A DNA stretch of 64,000 nucleotides from an uncultured Acidimicrobiales bacterium (GTDB taxonomy: Bacteria; Actinomycetota; Acidimicrobiia; Acidimicrobiales; SZUA-35), in contig CALEWY010000106.1 of the NCBI GenBank assembly GCA_937925335.1, positions 1 through 64,000 on the forward strand, given 5' to 3'. Position numbers and translations under genes: made by a program. Under the pieces are notes generated by a model. The model searched no databases and had not been told where the DNA came from. It saw only the letters and a list, made by a program, of their open reading frames with translations. Shown here one piece after another: positions 52,178 to 61,202 of this stretch (position 1 is the first letter of the stretch; every line of letters begins with the position of its first letter).

Positions 52178-53102
52178 CGTCGTCCTCGCTTTCGGATCGT
52201 GGGGGAGACAGCCGAAGCTCACCGTCGACGACTTCGGCTCGGACCCTCCCGGTGATCCCGAGCTGCTCGATGGCATCTGCCGGGAGCTGCAGGCGGCCCT
52301 GGCCATCGACGATCAGCGTCTCTTCGACGGCCTCGGTGCCAGCGGGTGAAGTTTTGTCATGGCCGGACTCGTTCGGTTCGGCCGCATTGCTTTTTCGGGA
52401 CGTCACCATCAACCGACGCTCACTCGCCAGCTGGCCGTCGCTCACCGCGACGACTCGATCGACTCGAGTGGCGATGCCCGGATCATGGCTCACGATGAGC
52501 TGCGTGAGACCCAGCTCGCGGTTGACATCGCGCAGCAGTTGATAGATCGAGTCGGCCGTCTCAGAGTCGAGTTCGCCCGTTGGCTCATCCGCAAGCAGCA
52601 GGGCAGGTTCAGCCGCCAACGCCACGGCGATCGCCACCCGCTGCTGCTCGCCACCGGAGAGTTCGATCGGTCGGTGGTCGGCTCGATCGGTCAGCCCAAC
52701 GAGTTCGAGCAGTTCATTTGCTCGACGTCGTCGATCGCCTCGACCGCTTCGTCGGCCGATCGTGAGCGGCACGGCGATGTTGTCCAGGGCGCTGAGGTAG
52801 GGGATGAGGTTGCTCGATGTCCGCTGCCAGATGAAGCCGACACGTTCGCGGCGGTAGCGAGCGAGCTCGGCCGAGCTGAGTGACGCAAGATCGACGCCGT
52901 CGACCTCGACTCGGCCGGCCGTTGGTGAGGTCAAGCCTCCGAGAATGCTCAGCAGTGTCGACTTGCCACTGCCCGATGCACCGACAACACCCACCATCTC
53001 GCCCGAGCTGACGCTGAACTCGAGGCCCTGCAACGCAACGATCTCGGACTGGCCGACTCGGAAGATCTTCACGAGACGATCGCACTGGATGAGCTCGCTC
53101 AT
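52164..53102 (-). CDS. ABC transporter ATPase with C-terminal AbrB/SpoVT-like domain
   Basis: 312 aa from ATG 53102, overlapping the permease stop. Walker A VVGASGSGKSTLLSILGG, Q-loop GFIWQRTSSNL, signature IELSGGEQQRVAIAVAL, Walker B LLLADEPTGELD, H-loop IVSHDPGIA. After residue ~265 comes LIVDGQGRLQLPADAIEQLGITGRVRAEVVDGELRLSPP, which resembles a swapped-hairpin AbrB DNA-binding domain, then an acidic tail. The fusion may give dimerisation or regulation. Works with the FtsX-type permease. Confidence 0.88.
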   Translation of the reverse strand: MSELIQCDRLVKIFRVGQSEIVALQGLEFSVSSGEMVGVVGASGSGKSTLLSILGGLTSPTAGRVEVDGVDLASLSSAELARYRRERVGFIWQRTSSNLIPYLSALDNIAVPLTIGRRSGRGDRRRRANELLELVGLTDRADHRPIELSGGEQQRVAIAVALAAEPALLLADEPTGELDSETADSIYQLLRDVNRELGLTQLIVSHDPGIATRVDRVVAVSDGQLASERRLMVTSRKSNAAEPNESGHDKTSPAGTEAVEETLIVDGQGRLQLPADAIEQLGITGRVRAEVVDGELRLSPPRSESEDDDDRS

Positions 53103-55936
53103 GACGACTCTCCCAGCTTGATGGCCTCGAACATGCGGAGACGTCGCAGGACCGAGAGCAAGATGATCACGAGCACGGCGAAGAGGGCAGCCAATGTGGC
53201 GGCGATCGCACCAACCGCCGCCCAATCGGTCACGGCCAGGAACTGCGGGGCAGGGGGTTGAGGTCTCGTGTCGAGCAGGACGGGGATGAGCCATCGGCTC
53301 AACCCGACCCCCATCGCGAGCCCGGTCGTGATGCCGACGAGTATGAGGACCCCGAGCTCGATCGCGATGGAGCTGCCGAGTCGGCGATCGCTCAGGCCGA
53401 TCGCTCGCAGTACTCCGAACTCTGCGAGACCTGAGCGCAGGCCAGACAGTGAGTAGAGGCACAGCGCACCGACCGAGATCAGGGTTGCGCTGATGAACCC
53501 GATCGACAGCAGGCCGAACACACCCTGACGGTCTGGCTGATCGAATGCGGCCTCTACCCGGGCGGACGGCGAGAGGTCGGCCAGGGATCGAACGCCGAGT
53601 GACGCGAGGTCCGAATCTTGCTGGAGCGGGTCGATCGGTTCGTCCCCAGCGCGGAGCCAGACATCGAAGAGGCGCTCTTCTCCGGAGAGATTGAACACGT
53701 GGTCGAGATTCATGATGATGGCGGGGTCATCTGAGGCTGGATTCCACGTCGGGAACTGGTCGATGAATCCGACGACGATCACCCGAGTGGTCAACAAACG
53801 TCGACCAAACGTGAGATCGAGTTCGGCCGTGTCGCCCATACGGAGGTCGAGTTGCTGAGCGGTCTCTCGATGAACCAGCACTGCTTCGGGCTGAGCATCG
53901 AGCCGCTCGACCAGCTCGGTTAGGGGCTCGGCGGAGTAGTCGGATCGCCAGAACGCAACGTCGGTGAAACTCTCCGGCTGGATTGCATAGACGGCAACGC
54001 CAGACCGCTGCCCCAACCCGGCCTCGACGGCGCCAGAAAGCTGCCCAACCCGCGTGGCCTGATCGATTCCCCAGACCCGTTCGAACGATTCCACCGGGAC
54101 GGGTTCGGGCTGGAACGACGTTGAAGAACCAAACCCGTCGGACGCGACGCTTGGCGTTGCGATCGCGGCGCCTGCTTCGGTGATGGCTCGGTCGGCGCCG
54201 ATTGCGTGGTGCGCTTCATCGAAGAGCTGAAGGTCGAGGGTTCGGGCCATCGATGCGGTGAACGTGCCAAGCGAGACGGTCATGATGAGCAGGAGGAGCG
54301 GAATCGAGCGTGTTCCCGGACTTCGTGCGAGTCGGCGTAGGGCGAGCAGACCACCAACGCTGTTCGTTCGTGCCACAGCACTTGCCAGCGTCGACAACGT
54401 CGGGCCGATCAGGCGCAGGACGACCAAGCCGGCTCCGAGCGACAGCAGTGCTGGGAGCGCCATGACGGTTGGATCATCGAGCGGTTCGGTGGTTCGTGTT
54501 CGCTGAGAACGGCTGACACTCCAAGCGACAAGCCCCGTCGCAAGGATCACCATGAGATCGATCGAGCTTCGTTGCCACCAAGGGGGCCGAGCCGCGCTGG
54601 ATCGAGAGTTCGGCGAGTCGCCGATCACTGCGCGGGCCGACAACCAAACGGGGATGAGCTGGGCGGCGATCCCGAACAGCGCAATGCAGAATGCAACGAG
54701 GAGCGCGGGCCGAGAAACACCGACCGCGATCCCGGTTTCGTTCGAGAAGTTCAGGAACGACCGAGTGCGTCCCATCAACGCGGCGAGGAAGCGAGCCCCG
54801 ATCAGGCCAAGCACACCAGAAGCCAACGCCAAGATGGCGGACTCGATGGCAGCGGTGAGCACGATGGTCCTTGGCGACGCTCCGCGGTGGCGCAGGGTGA
54901 GGATCTCTCGTCGACGGCTCGTGGTCGCAACAGAAACGATGAGCGAGACGAAGGCCGCGATGAGGCCGAGGAGTGGAACGCCGTATGACAACAGCCGACG
55001 GGTGAGGAGTCCGGCACGACGACGGAAGGTGATGAGCGAGTCGATGGGGTCTGACTCGAGGACGGTTCCCGGGCTGATCTCATCCGCCTCGCGGCGCACT
55101 TCTGCCGCTCGTTCGATGAGCCGGCCGACGTCGTCGGTCTTGAGCGTCGTGCCGTCGAGGATGGCGTACCAGCGAGTCGAGGCGACCGCATCGTCTCGAA
55201 TCTGATCGATCCCCTCGAGCATCGCCTCTTCTGAGATGAAGAGTCGGTTGGCGAGAAGTTCCGGATCGATGATCCAACGGTCGTCATCGGGTTCGGCCTG
55301 CCAAAGGCCGACGACCACAAGCTCCAACGTCCTCCCTGGGTCGGTCGGGTCGATCCTGGCGTCGATGCTCGACAGGCGGTCCCCAACCTGCACATCGTTT
55401 CGCTCGGCTTCTTCCGTCTGCATGATGACGTCGAGAGACAATGACCCGTTCTCGGCGAAGCGAGGAGGTCCGGGCATCGCGCCCGAGGTGAGGGTCATGA
55501 CGCTGGTTGCGTCGCTCATCGTCGCCAGTGGCCGAGGCCCGAGGTCGACCGGGTCAGGGGTCGTCGCTTCGGGGCCGCCCGTTTCCAGGCTGTCGGTCTT
55601 GAGCTCGGTTGGAAAGCGGCTGGTCTCGATCAGTCGCGATGTGTGGCGGGTTGGGAGACCGAGCCGTTCGGTGGCCTCGCCAATGATGTATGCGTCGATC
55701 GATTCGATCTCGCTCCACGACTGATTCTGCGACCGGGCAGCGAAGAGGTACGAGAACGTTGGCCTCGTGTCGGATGAGTTGGCGACTCCGGCGTCGAGCA
55801 GTCGAGCGGTGGAGGCTTCGACGTACATGGGGATCGCTGCCGGGATCGCCACCGCAATCGTGAGGGCGCCAAGAAGTGCTGCGTTGAGGCCGATTCGTGC
55901 TCGCAGCCGTGCCAGTGCGATCGTGATGAGGCTCAC
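53099..55936 (-). CDS. FtsX-type ABC transporter permease
   Basis: 945 aa. One N-terminal helix (LLGALTIAVAIPAAIPMYV), a large exterior domain (~60-310), three helices (GVPLLGLIAAFVSLIVSVATTSRRREILTLRHRGASP ...), further helices, a second exterior domain (~600-790) and three C-terminal helices (LLSIGFISATLISVGALCLYSLSGLRSGLAEFGVLRAIGLSDRRL). This is the double-FtsX arrangement of LolC/MacB-like or antimicrobial-peptide exporter permeases. It likely functions with the two downstream ATPases and the upstream lipoprotein adaptor. Start ATG overlaps the upstream stop. Confidence 0.88.
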   Translation of the reverse strand: MSLITIALARLRARIGLNAALLGALTIAVAIPAAIPMYVEASTARLLDAGVANSSDTRPTFSYLFAARSQNQSWSEIESIDAYIIGEATERLGLPTRHTSRLIETSRFPTELKTDSLETGGPEATTPDPVDLGPRPLATMSDATSVMTLTSGAMPGPPRFAENGSLSLDVIMQTEEAERNDVQVGDRLSSIDARIDPTDPGRTLELVVVGLWQAEPDDDRWIIDPELLANRLFISEEAMLEGIDQIRDDAVASTRWYAILDGTTLKTDDVGRLIERAAEVRREADEISPGTVLESDPIDSLITFRRRAGLLTRRLLSYGVPLLGLIAAFVSLIVSVATTSRRREILTLRHRGASPRTIVLTAAIESAILALASGVLGLIGARFLAALMGRTRSFLNFSNETGIAVGVSRPALLVAFCIALFGIAAQLIPVWLSARAVIGDSPNSRSSAARPPWWQRSSIDLMVILATGLVAWSVSRSQRTRTTEPLDDPTVMALPALLSLGAGLVVLRLIGPTLSTLASAVARTNSVGGLLALRRLARSPGTRSIPLLLLIMTVSLGTFTASMARTLDLQLFDEAHHAIGADRAITEAGAAIATPSVASDGFGSSTSFQPEPVPVESFERVWGIDQATRVGQLSGAVEAGLGQRSGVAVYAIQPESFTDVAFWRSDYSAEPLTELVERLDAQPEAVLVHRETAQQLDLRMGDTAELDLTFGRRLLTTRVIVVGFIDQFPTWNPASDDPAIIMNLDHVFNLSGEERLFDVWLRAGDEPIDPLQQDSDLASLGVRSLADLSPSARVEAAFDQPDRQGVFGLLSIGFISATLISVGALCLYSLSGLRSGLAEFGVLRAIGLSDRRLGSSIAIELGVLILVGITTGLAMGVGLSRWLIPVLLDTRPQPPAPQFLAVTDWAAVGAIAATLAALFAVLVIILLSVLRRLRMFEAIKLGESS

Positions 55937-57225
55937 GGCATGACCACCGTGTCTCCAGCAGCGAGGCCCGAGGGCTGCACGATCTCGATTCGGTCATCGG
56001 TGCGGAGGCCGGTTTCGACGGCGACTCGCACCTGTCGATCTTCTCGCTCAACGATCACAAACTGTGCGTCGCCTTGCCCTCGCACGGCATCGGGCCGGAG
56101 CCACAACACCTCAGCGACCGATTCGAGGACGATGGTGATCTCGATGCGGGTCCCGAGTTCGAAGGGCTGATCGACCGACGATTCGGCGTCAGTACTTGTG
56201 GTGGAATCGCTTGCGGTGAAATCGCTTGTGTTGAAATCGACCGTGACGCTCGAGCCGGTTCGGCCGACCGCGCCGCTGCCATCGCCGGCCGTCGCTCGCG
56301 ACCGTTCTGTCACGACACCGGTCGTCGTCTGGTCGAGAGCTCCGGATGCCACGATCGTGGTGTCCATGCCGAGAGCGATCGACTCGAATTGACTCGGCGA
56401 GGTGGTTGCGAAGGCGATGAGATCAGCAGGGTCGCCAATGACGACGATCGGATCGCCGTCGGTGATCGATTGGCCAAAGCGAGCCGTTGTCGATACGACG
56501 ACGCCAGACCGCTGGCTGCGCACTTCGATGGCCCCGAGTTCGGCGGCGTCGAGATCGATGAGTGAGCGATCGACGCCGAGGTCGTCAAGCGCTTGTTCCG
56601 CATCCGACACGCGCTGGTCAAACTCATCGAGCGTGCCGCTGGCTGCGCCGGTCGCCAGCGCAAGATCGCGTTCGCTCATCGCAAGCTTGAGTTCGAGAAT
56701 GGCGACCGATATTGCGTCGCCGAGGTCGATCGTTGCGAGGAGGTCCCCAACCGCAACAGCGTCGCCCTGCAGGACATCGAGCGATGTGACGGTTCCCGGT
56801 GATGGCGCTCGCACGGTTGTTGAGTCCCGAGGGACGATGCGCCCATCGAGCGAGATCTGGCGATCGATCGCACCAACTTGCACGGTGGTGCGATCGGTCG
56901 GCGCAGGAACCGAGAAGTCGATGCCGGCACCATCTTGGCGACCAGCCTGACGGGGCGCTGGGGGAGCGGAGCATGCCGCGACAACCACGAACAGCATCAA
57001 CAGCGGGCAGAGCCATGCCCGGTGCCCGCGATTCAGACGCTGCCGACGCGAGCGCTGCCGACGCGAGCGCTGCCGATTCAGACGGTGGCGATTCAGACGG
57101 TGGCGATTCAGGTGACGGCGGATCTGAGCGCCTCGGCCGCAGCTTCCGGGGCAACGGTGTTGAAGAACTGGCCGGAACCAAGCTCGCCCGCCGCCACGAA
57201 ACGCATCACGCCTTTCGCTCGCCAT
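55933..57225 (-). CDS. HlyD/MacA-like efflux adaptor lipoprotein, start uncertain
   Basis: Up to 430 aa from ATG 57225. The core is clear: lipobox LLMLFVVVAACSAP, then VQVGAIDRQISLDGRIVPRDSTTVRAPSPGTVTSLDVLQGDAVAVGDLLATIDLG (lipoyl-like half), a short coiled coil, RSQRSGVVVSTTARFGQSITDGDPIVVIGD (second half) and beta-barrel/membrane-proximal parts ending VRVAVETGLRTDDRIEIVQPSGLAAGDTVVMP. The start is odd: the only ATG/GTG/TTG far enough upstream is inside galT (118-bp overlap), giving a ~75-residue Arg-rich n-region (RLNRHRLNRQRSRRQRSRR) from a 15-nt repeat array. A non-canonical start after galT is possible. Confidence 0.75.
   Translation of the reverse strand: MASERRDAFRGGGRAWFRPVLQHRCPGSCGRGAQIRRHLNRHRLNRHRLNRQRSRRQRSRRQRLNRGHRAWLCPLLMLFVVVAACSAPPAPRQAGRQDGAGIDFSVPAPTDRTTVQVGAIDRQISLDGRIVPRDSTTVRAPSPGTVTSLDVLQGDAVAVGDLLATIDLGDAISVAILELKLAMSERDLALATGAASGTLDEFDQRVSDAEQALDDLGVDRSLIDLDAAELGAIEVRSQRSGVVVSTTARFGQSITDGDPIVVIGDPADLIAFATTSPSQFESIALGMDTTIVASGALDQTTTGVVTERSRATAGDGSGAVGRTGSSVTVDFNTSDFTASDSTTSTDAESSVDQPFELGTRIEITIVLESVAEVLWLRPDAVRGQGDAQFVIVEREDRQVRVAVETGLRTDDRIEIVQPSGLAAGDTVVMP
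56201..56245 (-). repeat. three 15-nt tandem units in the adaptor gene
   Basis: GTGGAATCGCTTGCG, GTGAAATCGCTTGTG and TTGAAATCGACCGTG (plus strand) code for SDFTA/SDSTT/DFNTS linker repeats between beta segments. Confidence 0.8.
57030..57110 (-). repeat. five 15-nt tandem units at the galT/adaptor junction
   Basis: GATTCAGACGGTGGC twice, GACGCGAGCGCTGCC twice, GATTCAGACGCTGCC once plus a partial copy, starting directly at the galT stop codon. They run in frame through the presumed adaptor N-terminus. Confidence 0.88.
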
Positions 57226-57992
57226 GGCGAAACAATATCGATATGCAGACGAGCCTGCGGCCAGCTTCCGCCATCGCACGGGCGCTGATGAATCCACATC
57301 ATGTAGGGCGTCCGCGCATCGAAGAGTGCGTCGAGTCGTTCCAACGCATCCACCAAAATCGCGGCGAGCTCATCACGGCCACCCGAACCGAGTGTTGGGA
57401 GATCCGGCACGGTCTCGCTCGACGCAATACGGATGGCATAGGGATGCGACGTTGCGTACGGCACCCATGATCGCCACGCACCCACGGAGTTGATCAACCG
57501 CTCGCCCGGTTCGTCGAAGGTGTTTCCGCCTTCGAGTTCGGTCGCTGGAAGATCCGGAACGTGGTCGAACGCATAGATCTGGCCGTGCGGGTGTGTGATC
57601 GTTGCGCCCACTTCAGGACCGCGGTTCTCGAATGCGAGCACGTAGCTGACGTCGTCGCGTTCGCCGAGCTCGCTCGTTCGGTCGGCCCAGAGGTCGATCA
57701 CCTTGCGGGCGCCCTGCACGCCAAGCTCCCAGAATGTCGCGTCGTGTTCGGGGCTATAGAGCACAACTTCGGCGCGCCCATCGGGAAGTGCGGGCCAGCG
57801 GTTCTTGAACCACCGAACGTCGTATGGCTCCGGCGCTTCTATACCACCGACGCAGAACGGGCAACCGGTCGACGGTAGGTTGGGCCGCTTCTGTCGCTTG
57901 CGGACGATGTAGGTCGATTCGCCGCTGAGCGGGTCGGTTCGCAGATCGGTGATCGGTTGGTTGTCGGGCTCGGCGCCCACGACGCCGCTCAC
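57108..57992 (-). CDS. galT: galactose-1-phosphate uridylyltransferase
   Basis: 294 aa from GTG 57992 (overlapping the deoR-type stop, GTGA); the longer track start lies in the regulator gene. ITDLRTDPLSGESTYIVRKRQKRPN, zinc-type Cys pair GCPFCVGG, PHDATFWELG and the active-site His motif GATITHPHGQIYAFDHVP. A late LHIDIVSPWRAKGVMRFVAAGELGSGQFFN follows. Leloir enzyme exchanging UDP-glucose and galactose-1-phosphate. It is shorter than the common 340-350 aa form, mainly at the N-terminus. No galK or galE is in the window. Confidence 0.9.
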   Translation of the reverse strand: MSGVVGAEPDNQPITDLRTDPLSGESTYIVRKRQKRPNLPSTGCPFCVGGIEAPEPYDVRWFKNRWPALPDGRAEVVLYSPEHDATFWELGVQGARKVIDLWADRTSELGERDDVSYVLAFENRGPEVGATITHPHGQIYAFDHVPDLPATELEGGNTFDEPGERLINSVGAWRSWVPYATSHPYAIRIASSETVPDLPTLGSGGRDELAAILVDALERLDALFDARTPYMMWIHQRPCDGGSWPQARLHIDIVSPWRAKGVMRFVAAGELGSGQFFNTVAPEAAAEALRSAVT

Positions 57993-58915
57993 CCGGCTGC
58001 GTCTCGGAGGTGTGCGATCTCGGTCGCATCGCCCGACGGTTCGTGTTCGACCTGGTCCGTGCCGCCGTCGTGGTCGGCGATCAAGAGTTCGCCACACTCG
58101 TCGGCGATTGTTTGCCGAGCGCCTTCGGTGAGCCGGTCGTCGCTGATGACCACGTCGGCGTCGCTGAGTCGAGCGATCGTTCCGAGGCCTCTCGTGTCCC
58201 ACTTGGTGTGATCGGCCAACACCATGAAGCGTTCCGACGACTGGATGAACGCCCGATTGGTTTCGGCTTCGGCGAGGTTGGGAGTCGTGAATCCCGGTTC
58301 GCCAGCCATGCCATGGACACCCATGAAGACAATGTCGACGTAGAGCGAACGCAGTGTGCTCACGGCAATCGGTCCGACGAGCGCATCAGACTTTGTTCGG
58401 GATCCACCGGTCAACACGACGTTGAGCGAAGGGTTATCCGAACCGTGCAAGCCGGCGGCGAGCGAGAGTGAGTTGGTCACGATCGTGAGGTTGTCGACCG
58501 TCCGGAGGTATTGGCTCAGGAGCCACGTCGTGGTGCCGCCGGTGATCCCGATCGCACTCCCCGGTTCAACGAGCGATGCTGCGGTCCGGGCGATCGCGTT
58601 CTTCTCGTCTCGCTGGAGTTCTCGCTTGATCGCGAACCCTGGCTCCTCGGCGCTGCGGGCTTCGAGGCGTGACGCACCGCCGTGCACCTTTCTGATCTGG
58701 CCAGCCGAGGCGAGTTGGTCCAAATCTCGCCGCACGGTCATCTCTGACACATCGAGGAGGGCGGCGAGTTCGCGGACGCGAACGCTGCCTCGGCGATTGA
58801 CCTCACCAACGATGATGGCGTGACGTTGTGGAGCGAGCACCTTCAGAGGGTGCACGACGAAACTGGCCCCGTCAACAAATTCGAACATGTTGTGTGTGGG
58901 GTGGTGTTCAGACAT
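57989..58915 (-). CDS. DeoR/GlpR-family transcriptional regulator
   Basis: 308 aa. N-terminal winged helix: RHAIIVGEVNRRGSVRVRELAALLDVSEMTVRRDLDQLASAGQIRKVHGGA, the classical DeoR signature. Sensor domain: IGITGGTTTWLLSQYL, IVTNSLSLAAGL, FMGVHGMAGEPGFTTPNLAEAETNRAFI and VLADHTKWDTRG, as in sugar-phosphate-responsive DeoR proteins. First gene of the galT/ABC/GH97 operon and divergent from the sugar importer, so it probably represses both. ATGAC-AC-GTCAT spans its own start region (58914-58925), a possible operator. Confidence 0.92.
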   Translation of the reverse strand: MSEHHPTHNMFEFVDGASFVVHPLKVLAPQRHAIIVGEVNRRGSVRVRELAALLDVSEMTVRRDLDQLASAGQIRKVHGGASRLEARSAEEPGFAIKRELQRDEKNAIARTAASLVEPGSAIGITGGTTTWLLSQYLRTVDNLTIVTNSLSLAAGLHGSDNPSLNVVLTGGSRTKSDALVGPIAVSTLRSLYVDIVFMGVHGMAGEPGFTTPNLAEAETNRAFIQSSERFMVLADHTKWDTRGLGTIARLSDADVVISDDRLTEGARQTIADECGELLIADHDGGTDQVEHEPSGDATEIAHLRDAAG

Positions 58916-59070
58916 GACACGTCATAAACAGCGTTGTGCGGATGGTCGTATTGATGACAGGGGCCAGAACACTGGACAGCGGGGGGACAAAGTTTCTTGC
59001 CGACTGCCTTGACGCCATCGCGATTGGGTGACAGATTTTGTCCGGTTCTGATCGCAAGCGTTCGAATCGG

Positions 59071-59076
59071 TACGGT
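59071..59076 (+). promoter_or_regulatory. candidate -10 box of the sugar importer promoter
   Basis: TACGGT in the 285-bp divergent region, matching other -10 boxes in this window. The -35 is not convincing. About 100 nt of leader would follow, including the 9-codon ORF. Confidence 0.35.
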
Positions 59077-59174
59077 TCTGTGCGAGAGTACGGGCTGTCT
59101 GATACCGGCATTGCGCTCTACGATGATCCAGGGCTTCGAGGTGCGTGGCCCACACGCTGATCCAGGGGGAGAGC

Positions 59175-59204
59175 ATGGTTAACACGCAAGGTGAGGGCGC
59201 ATGA
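59175..59204 (+). CDS. 9-codon leader ORF coupled to the sugar permease
   Basis: ATG GTT AAC ACG CAA GGT GAG GGC GCA TGA encodes MVNTQGEGA. It has the best Shine-Dalgarno in the region (AGGGGGAGAG, four bases upstream), and its TGA overlaps the permease ATG (ATGA). It probably sets translation of the importer operon by coupling. No attenuator hairpin was seen. Confidence 0.5.
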   Translation: MVNTQGEGA

Positions 59205-60133
59205 CGGCTGCCGCACCAAATACGAAACGTGGTGGAACCGATCTTGATGGCGGCTGGAAAATCGCCATCTGGTTCCTGCTCCCAAGCCTCATTGGCTGGG
59301 CGACGTTTATCTTCTTCCCGGTCTTGCGAGGTATCTACCTCAGCTTCACCGACTGGAACCTGCTCGCCAACGACGGAGAGTTCATCGGTACCGACAACTA
59401 CGCCACGCTGTTCAACGACGGTGACTTCGGCCGATCGTTGCTGCGCACGCTCTGGTACGTCCTGTTGAACATTGGTTCGCAGACGATCATGGCGATCGCG
59501 ATCGCCGTCGCGATGGATCGACTCACCCGGTCGGTCGTCATTCGTGGCCTCCTTCTCCTTCCGTGGCTCATGCCAAACGTCGTGGTCGCTCTCCTGTGGC
59601 TCTGGATGCTCGACGGTTCGCTCGGCATCGTGAACACGATCTTGCAGGGCGTCGGATTCGACGAGCCCGTCCGGTTCTTCCAAGACACCGGCAAGGTCAT
59701 CGCAACCGTTGCCGGCATTAACACGTGGAAGTTCACCGGTTACACAGCGCTGCTGATGTTCGCCGGTCTGCAGACCATTCCCGGCACGGTCTATGAGGCA
59801 GCGGCGATGGACGGCGCCACCGAGTGGCAGATGTTCCGTCGGATCACCCTCCCGCTCATGCGCCCGGTGCTCGCTCTCGTGATGGTCCTCACCGTCGTCG
59901 GCTCGTTCCAGGTGTTCGACATCGTGCAGATTGCGACTGGCGGCTTTGGCGGAACACCCGGTGGCCCGGCGCAGGCATCGGAAGTTGTCTACGTCTACAT
60001 CTTCAAGCACGGCTGGCGCTTCGGAGACCTCGGTTACGCCGCTGCCCTGTCCGTCGTTCTCGTCTCGATCCTGCTGGGGGTCACCGCCATCCAGCTTCGT
60101 TTGCTTCGAGCGGGGGAGAGTGACCTCTCATGA
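59201..60133 (+). CDS. sugar ABC transporter permease (MalF/UgpA-like)
   Basis: 310 aa, six membrane helices: WKIAIWFLLPSLIGWATFIFFPVLRGIYLSFTDW is the typical CUT1 start. The EAA loop is TVYEAAAMDGATEWQMFRRITLPLMRPV. C-terminal VVYVYIFKHGWRFGDLGYAAALSVVLV. It forms the channel with the next permease, powered by an ATPase not encoded here (a shared MsiK/UgpC-type ATPase is usual in actinobacteria). The stop overlaps the next start. Confidence 0.93.
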   Translation: MTAAAPNTKRGGTDLDGGWKIAIWFLLPSLIGWATFIFFPVLRGIYLSFTDWNLLANDGEFIGTDNYATLFNDGDFGRSLLRTLWYVLLNIGSQTIMAIAIAVAMDRLTRSVVIRGLLLLPWLMPNVVVALLWLWMLDGSLGIVNTILQGVGFDEPVRFFQDTGKVIATVAGINTWKFTGYTALLMFAGLQTIPGTVYEAAAMDGATEWQMFRRITLPLMRPVLALVMVLTVVGSFQVFDIVQIATGGFGGTPGGPAQASEVVYVYIFKHGWRFGDLGYAAALSVVLVSILLGVTAIQLRLLRAGESDLS

Positions 60134-61059
60134 GCACAACAAGTGCAGGAATGGCCGGCTCAGGTGCTGGCCAATCGACCGGGGCTCGTGTGGGCCGAGG
60201 TGTTGCGTGGGCGCTCTTGATGGTGCTCGTGCTGTTGAGCGTGTTTCCCTTCTACTGGGCGTTTCGAACCGGCTTGAGCCGAACACCGGATCTGCTCGCA
60301 GGCGATACCGGGTTCTTGCCAGACGACCCGACGATCCTCAACTTCAAGCGAGTGGTCGGCGCAGCGTCGGAGGCGGAGGTCATCGAAGCGACCGGTCGAG
60401 CCAACTCGGGGTCGTTCGACTTCGTTCGAGCCTTGATGAACTCGGTGATCATCTCGACGATCATTACGGCGGGCCAGGTGTTCTTCAGCGCCATGGCGGC
60501 CTACGCCTTCGCTCGGTTGAAGTTCCGCTTCCGTGAGCAGCTCTTCTTCCTCTACCTGACCGGGTTGATGGTGCCGCCGATCTTCATCCTCATCCCCAAC
60601 TTGATCCTGATCAAGAACTTGGGGCTGTTGAACACCTACGCCGGGGTCGTCGCACCGTTCTTCTTCATGACACCGTTCGCGGTGTTCTTCCTGCGCCAGT
60701 TCTTCCTGGGGATCAACCGTTCCCTCGAAGAAGCAGCGATCATCGACGGGGCGAATCACTTCACCATCTTCACCAAGGTGATCCTGCCGATCGCCGCCCC
60801 GCAGATGGTCACGCTCGCCGTGCTCACCTACGTCACGGCGTGGAATGAGTACCTGTGGCCGCTCGTCGTCGCTGGCTCAGAAGAGATTCAGCCGCTCACC
60901 GTGGCGCTCGGTTCGTTCTCGTCACAGAACCCTGGAACCTCGCCTGACTGGGCCGGTCTGATGACCGCAACCATTCTTTCCGCACTGCCGATGCTGTTGT
61001 TGTTCATTGCGTTTGGGCGACGACTTGTCGACAGTATTCAGTTCTCGGGCATCAAGTAA
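60130..61059 (+). CDS. sugar ABC transporter permease (MalG/UgpE-like)
   Basis: 309 aa CUT1 permease. AWALLMVLVLLSVFPFYWAFRTGLSR, FKRVVG as expected, a membrane core with FFSAMAAYAFARLKFRFREQLFFLYLTGLMVPP, EAA loop SLEEAAIIDGANHFTIFTKVILPIAAPQ, and TAWNEYLWPLVV followed by GRRLVDSIQFSGIK at the C-terminus. Second half of the translocation channel. ATG 60130 overlaps the upstream stop by 4 bp. Confidence 0.94.
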   Translation: MSTTSAGMAGSGAGQSTGARVGRGVAWALLMVLVLLSVFPFYWAFRTGLSRTPDLLAGDTGFLPDDPTILNFKRVVGAASEAEVIEATGRANSGSFDFVRALMNSVIISTIITAGQVFFSAMAAYAFARLKFRFREQLFFLYLTGLMVPPIFILIPNLILIKNLGLLNTYAGVVAPFFFMTPFAVFFLRQFFLGINRSLEEAAIIDGANHFTIFTKVILPIAAPQMVTLAVLTYVTAWNEYLWPLVVAGSEEIQPLTVALGSFSSQNPGTSPDWAGLMTATILSALPMLLLFIAFGRRLVDSIQFSGIK

Positions 61060-61202
61060 GCCACTTGGCGTCCCGTACGTACTAAATTCGCTAGCCGATC
61101 TCCACTGGGCATGCAAGGTGACCCCGCCTTGAACGGTCCAGTGTCAGAAAACCAGAAATACGGGTGGAAACACCACTCGAGGAAGCCCTGGAGGAATCCA
61201 AT

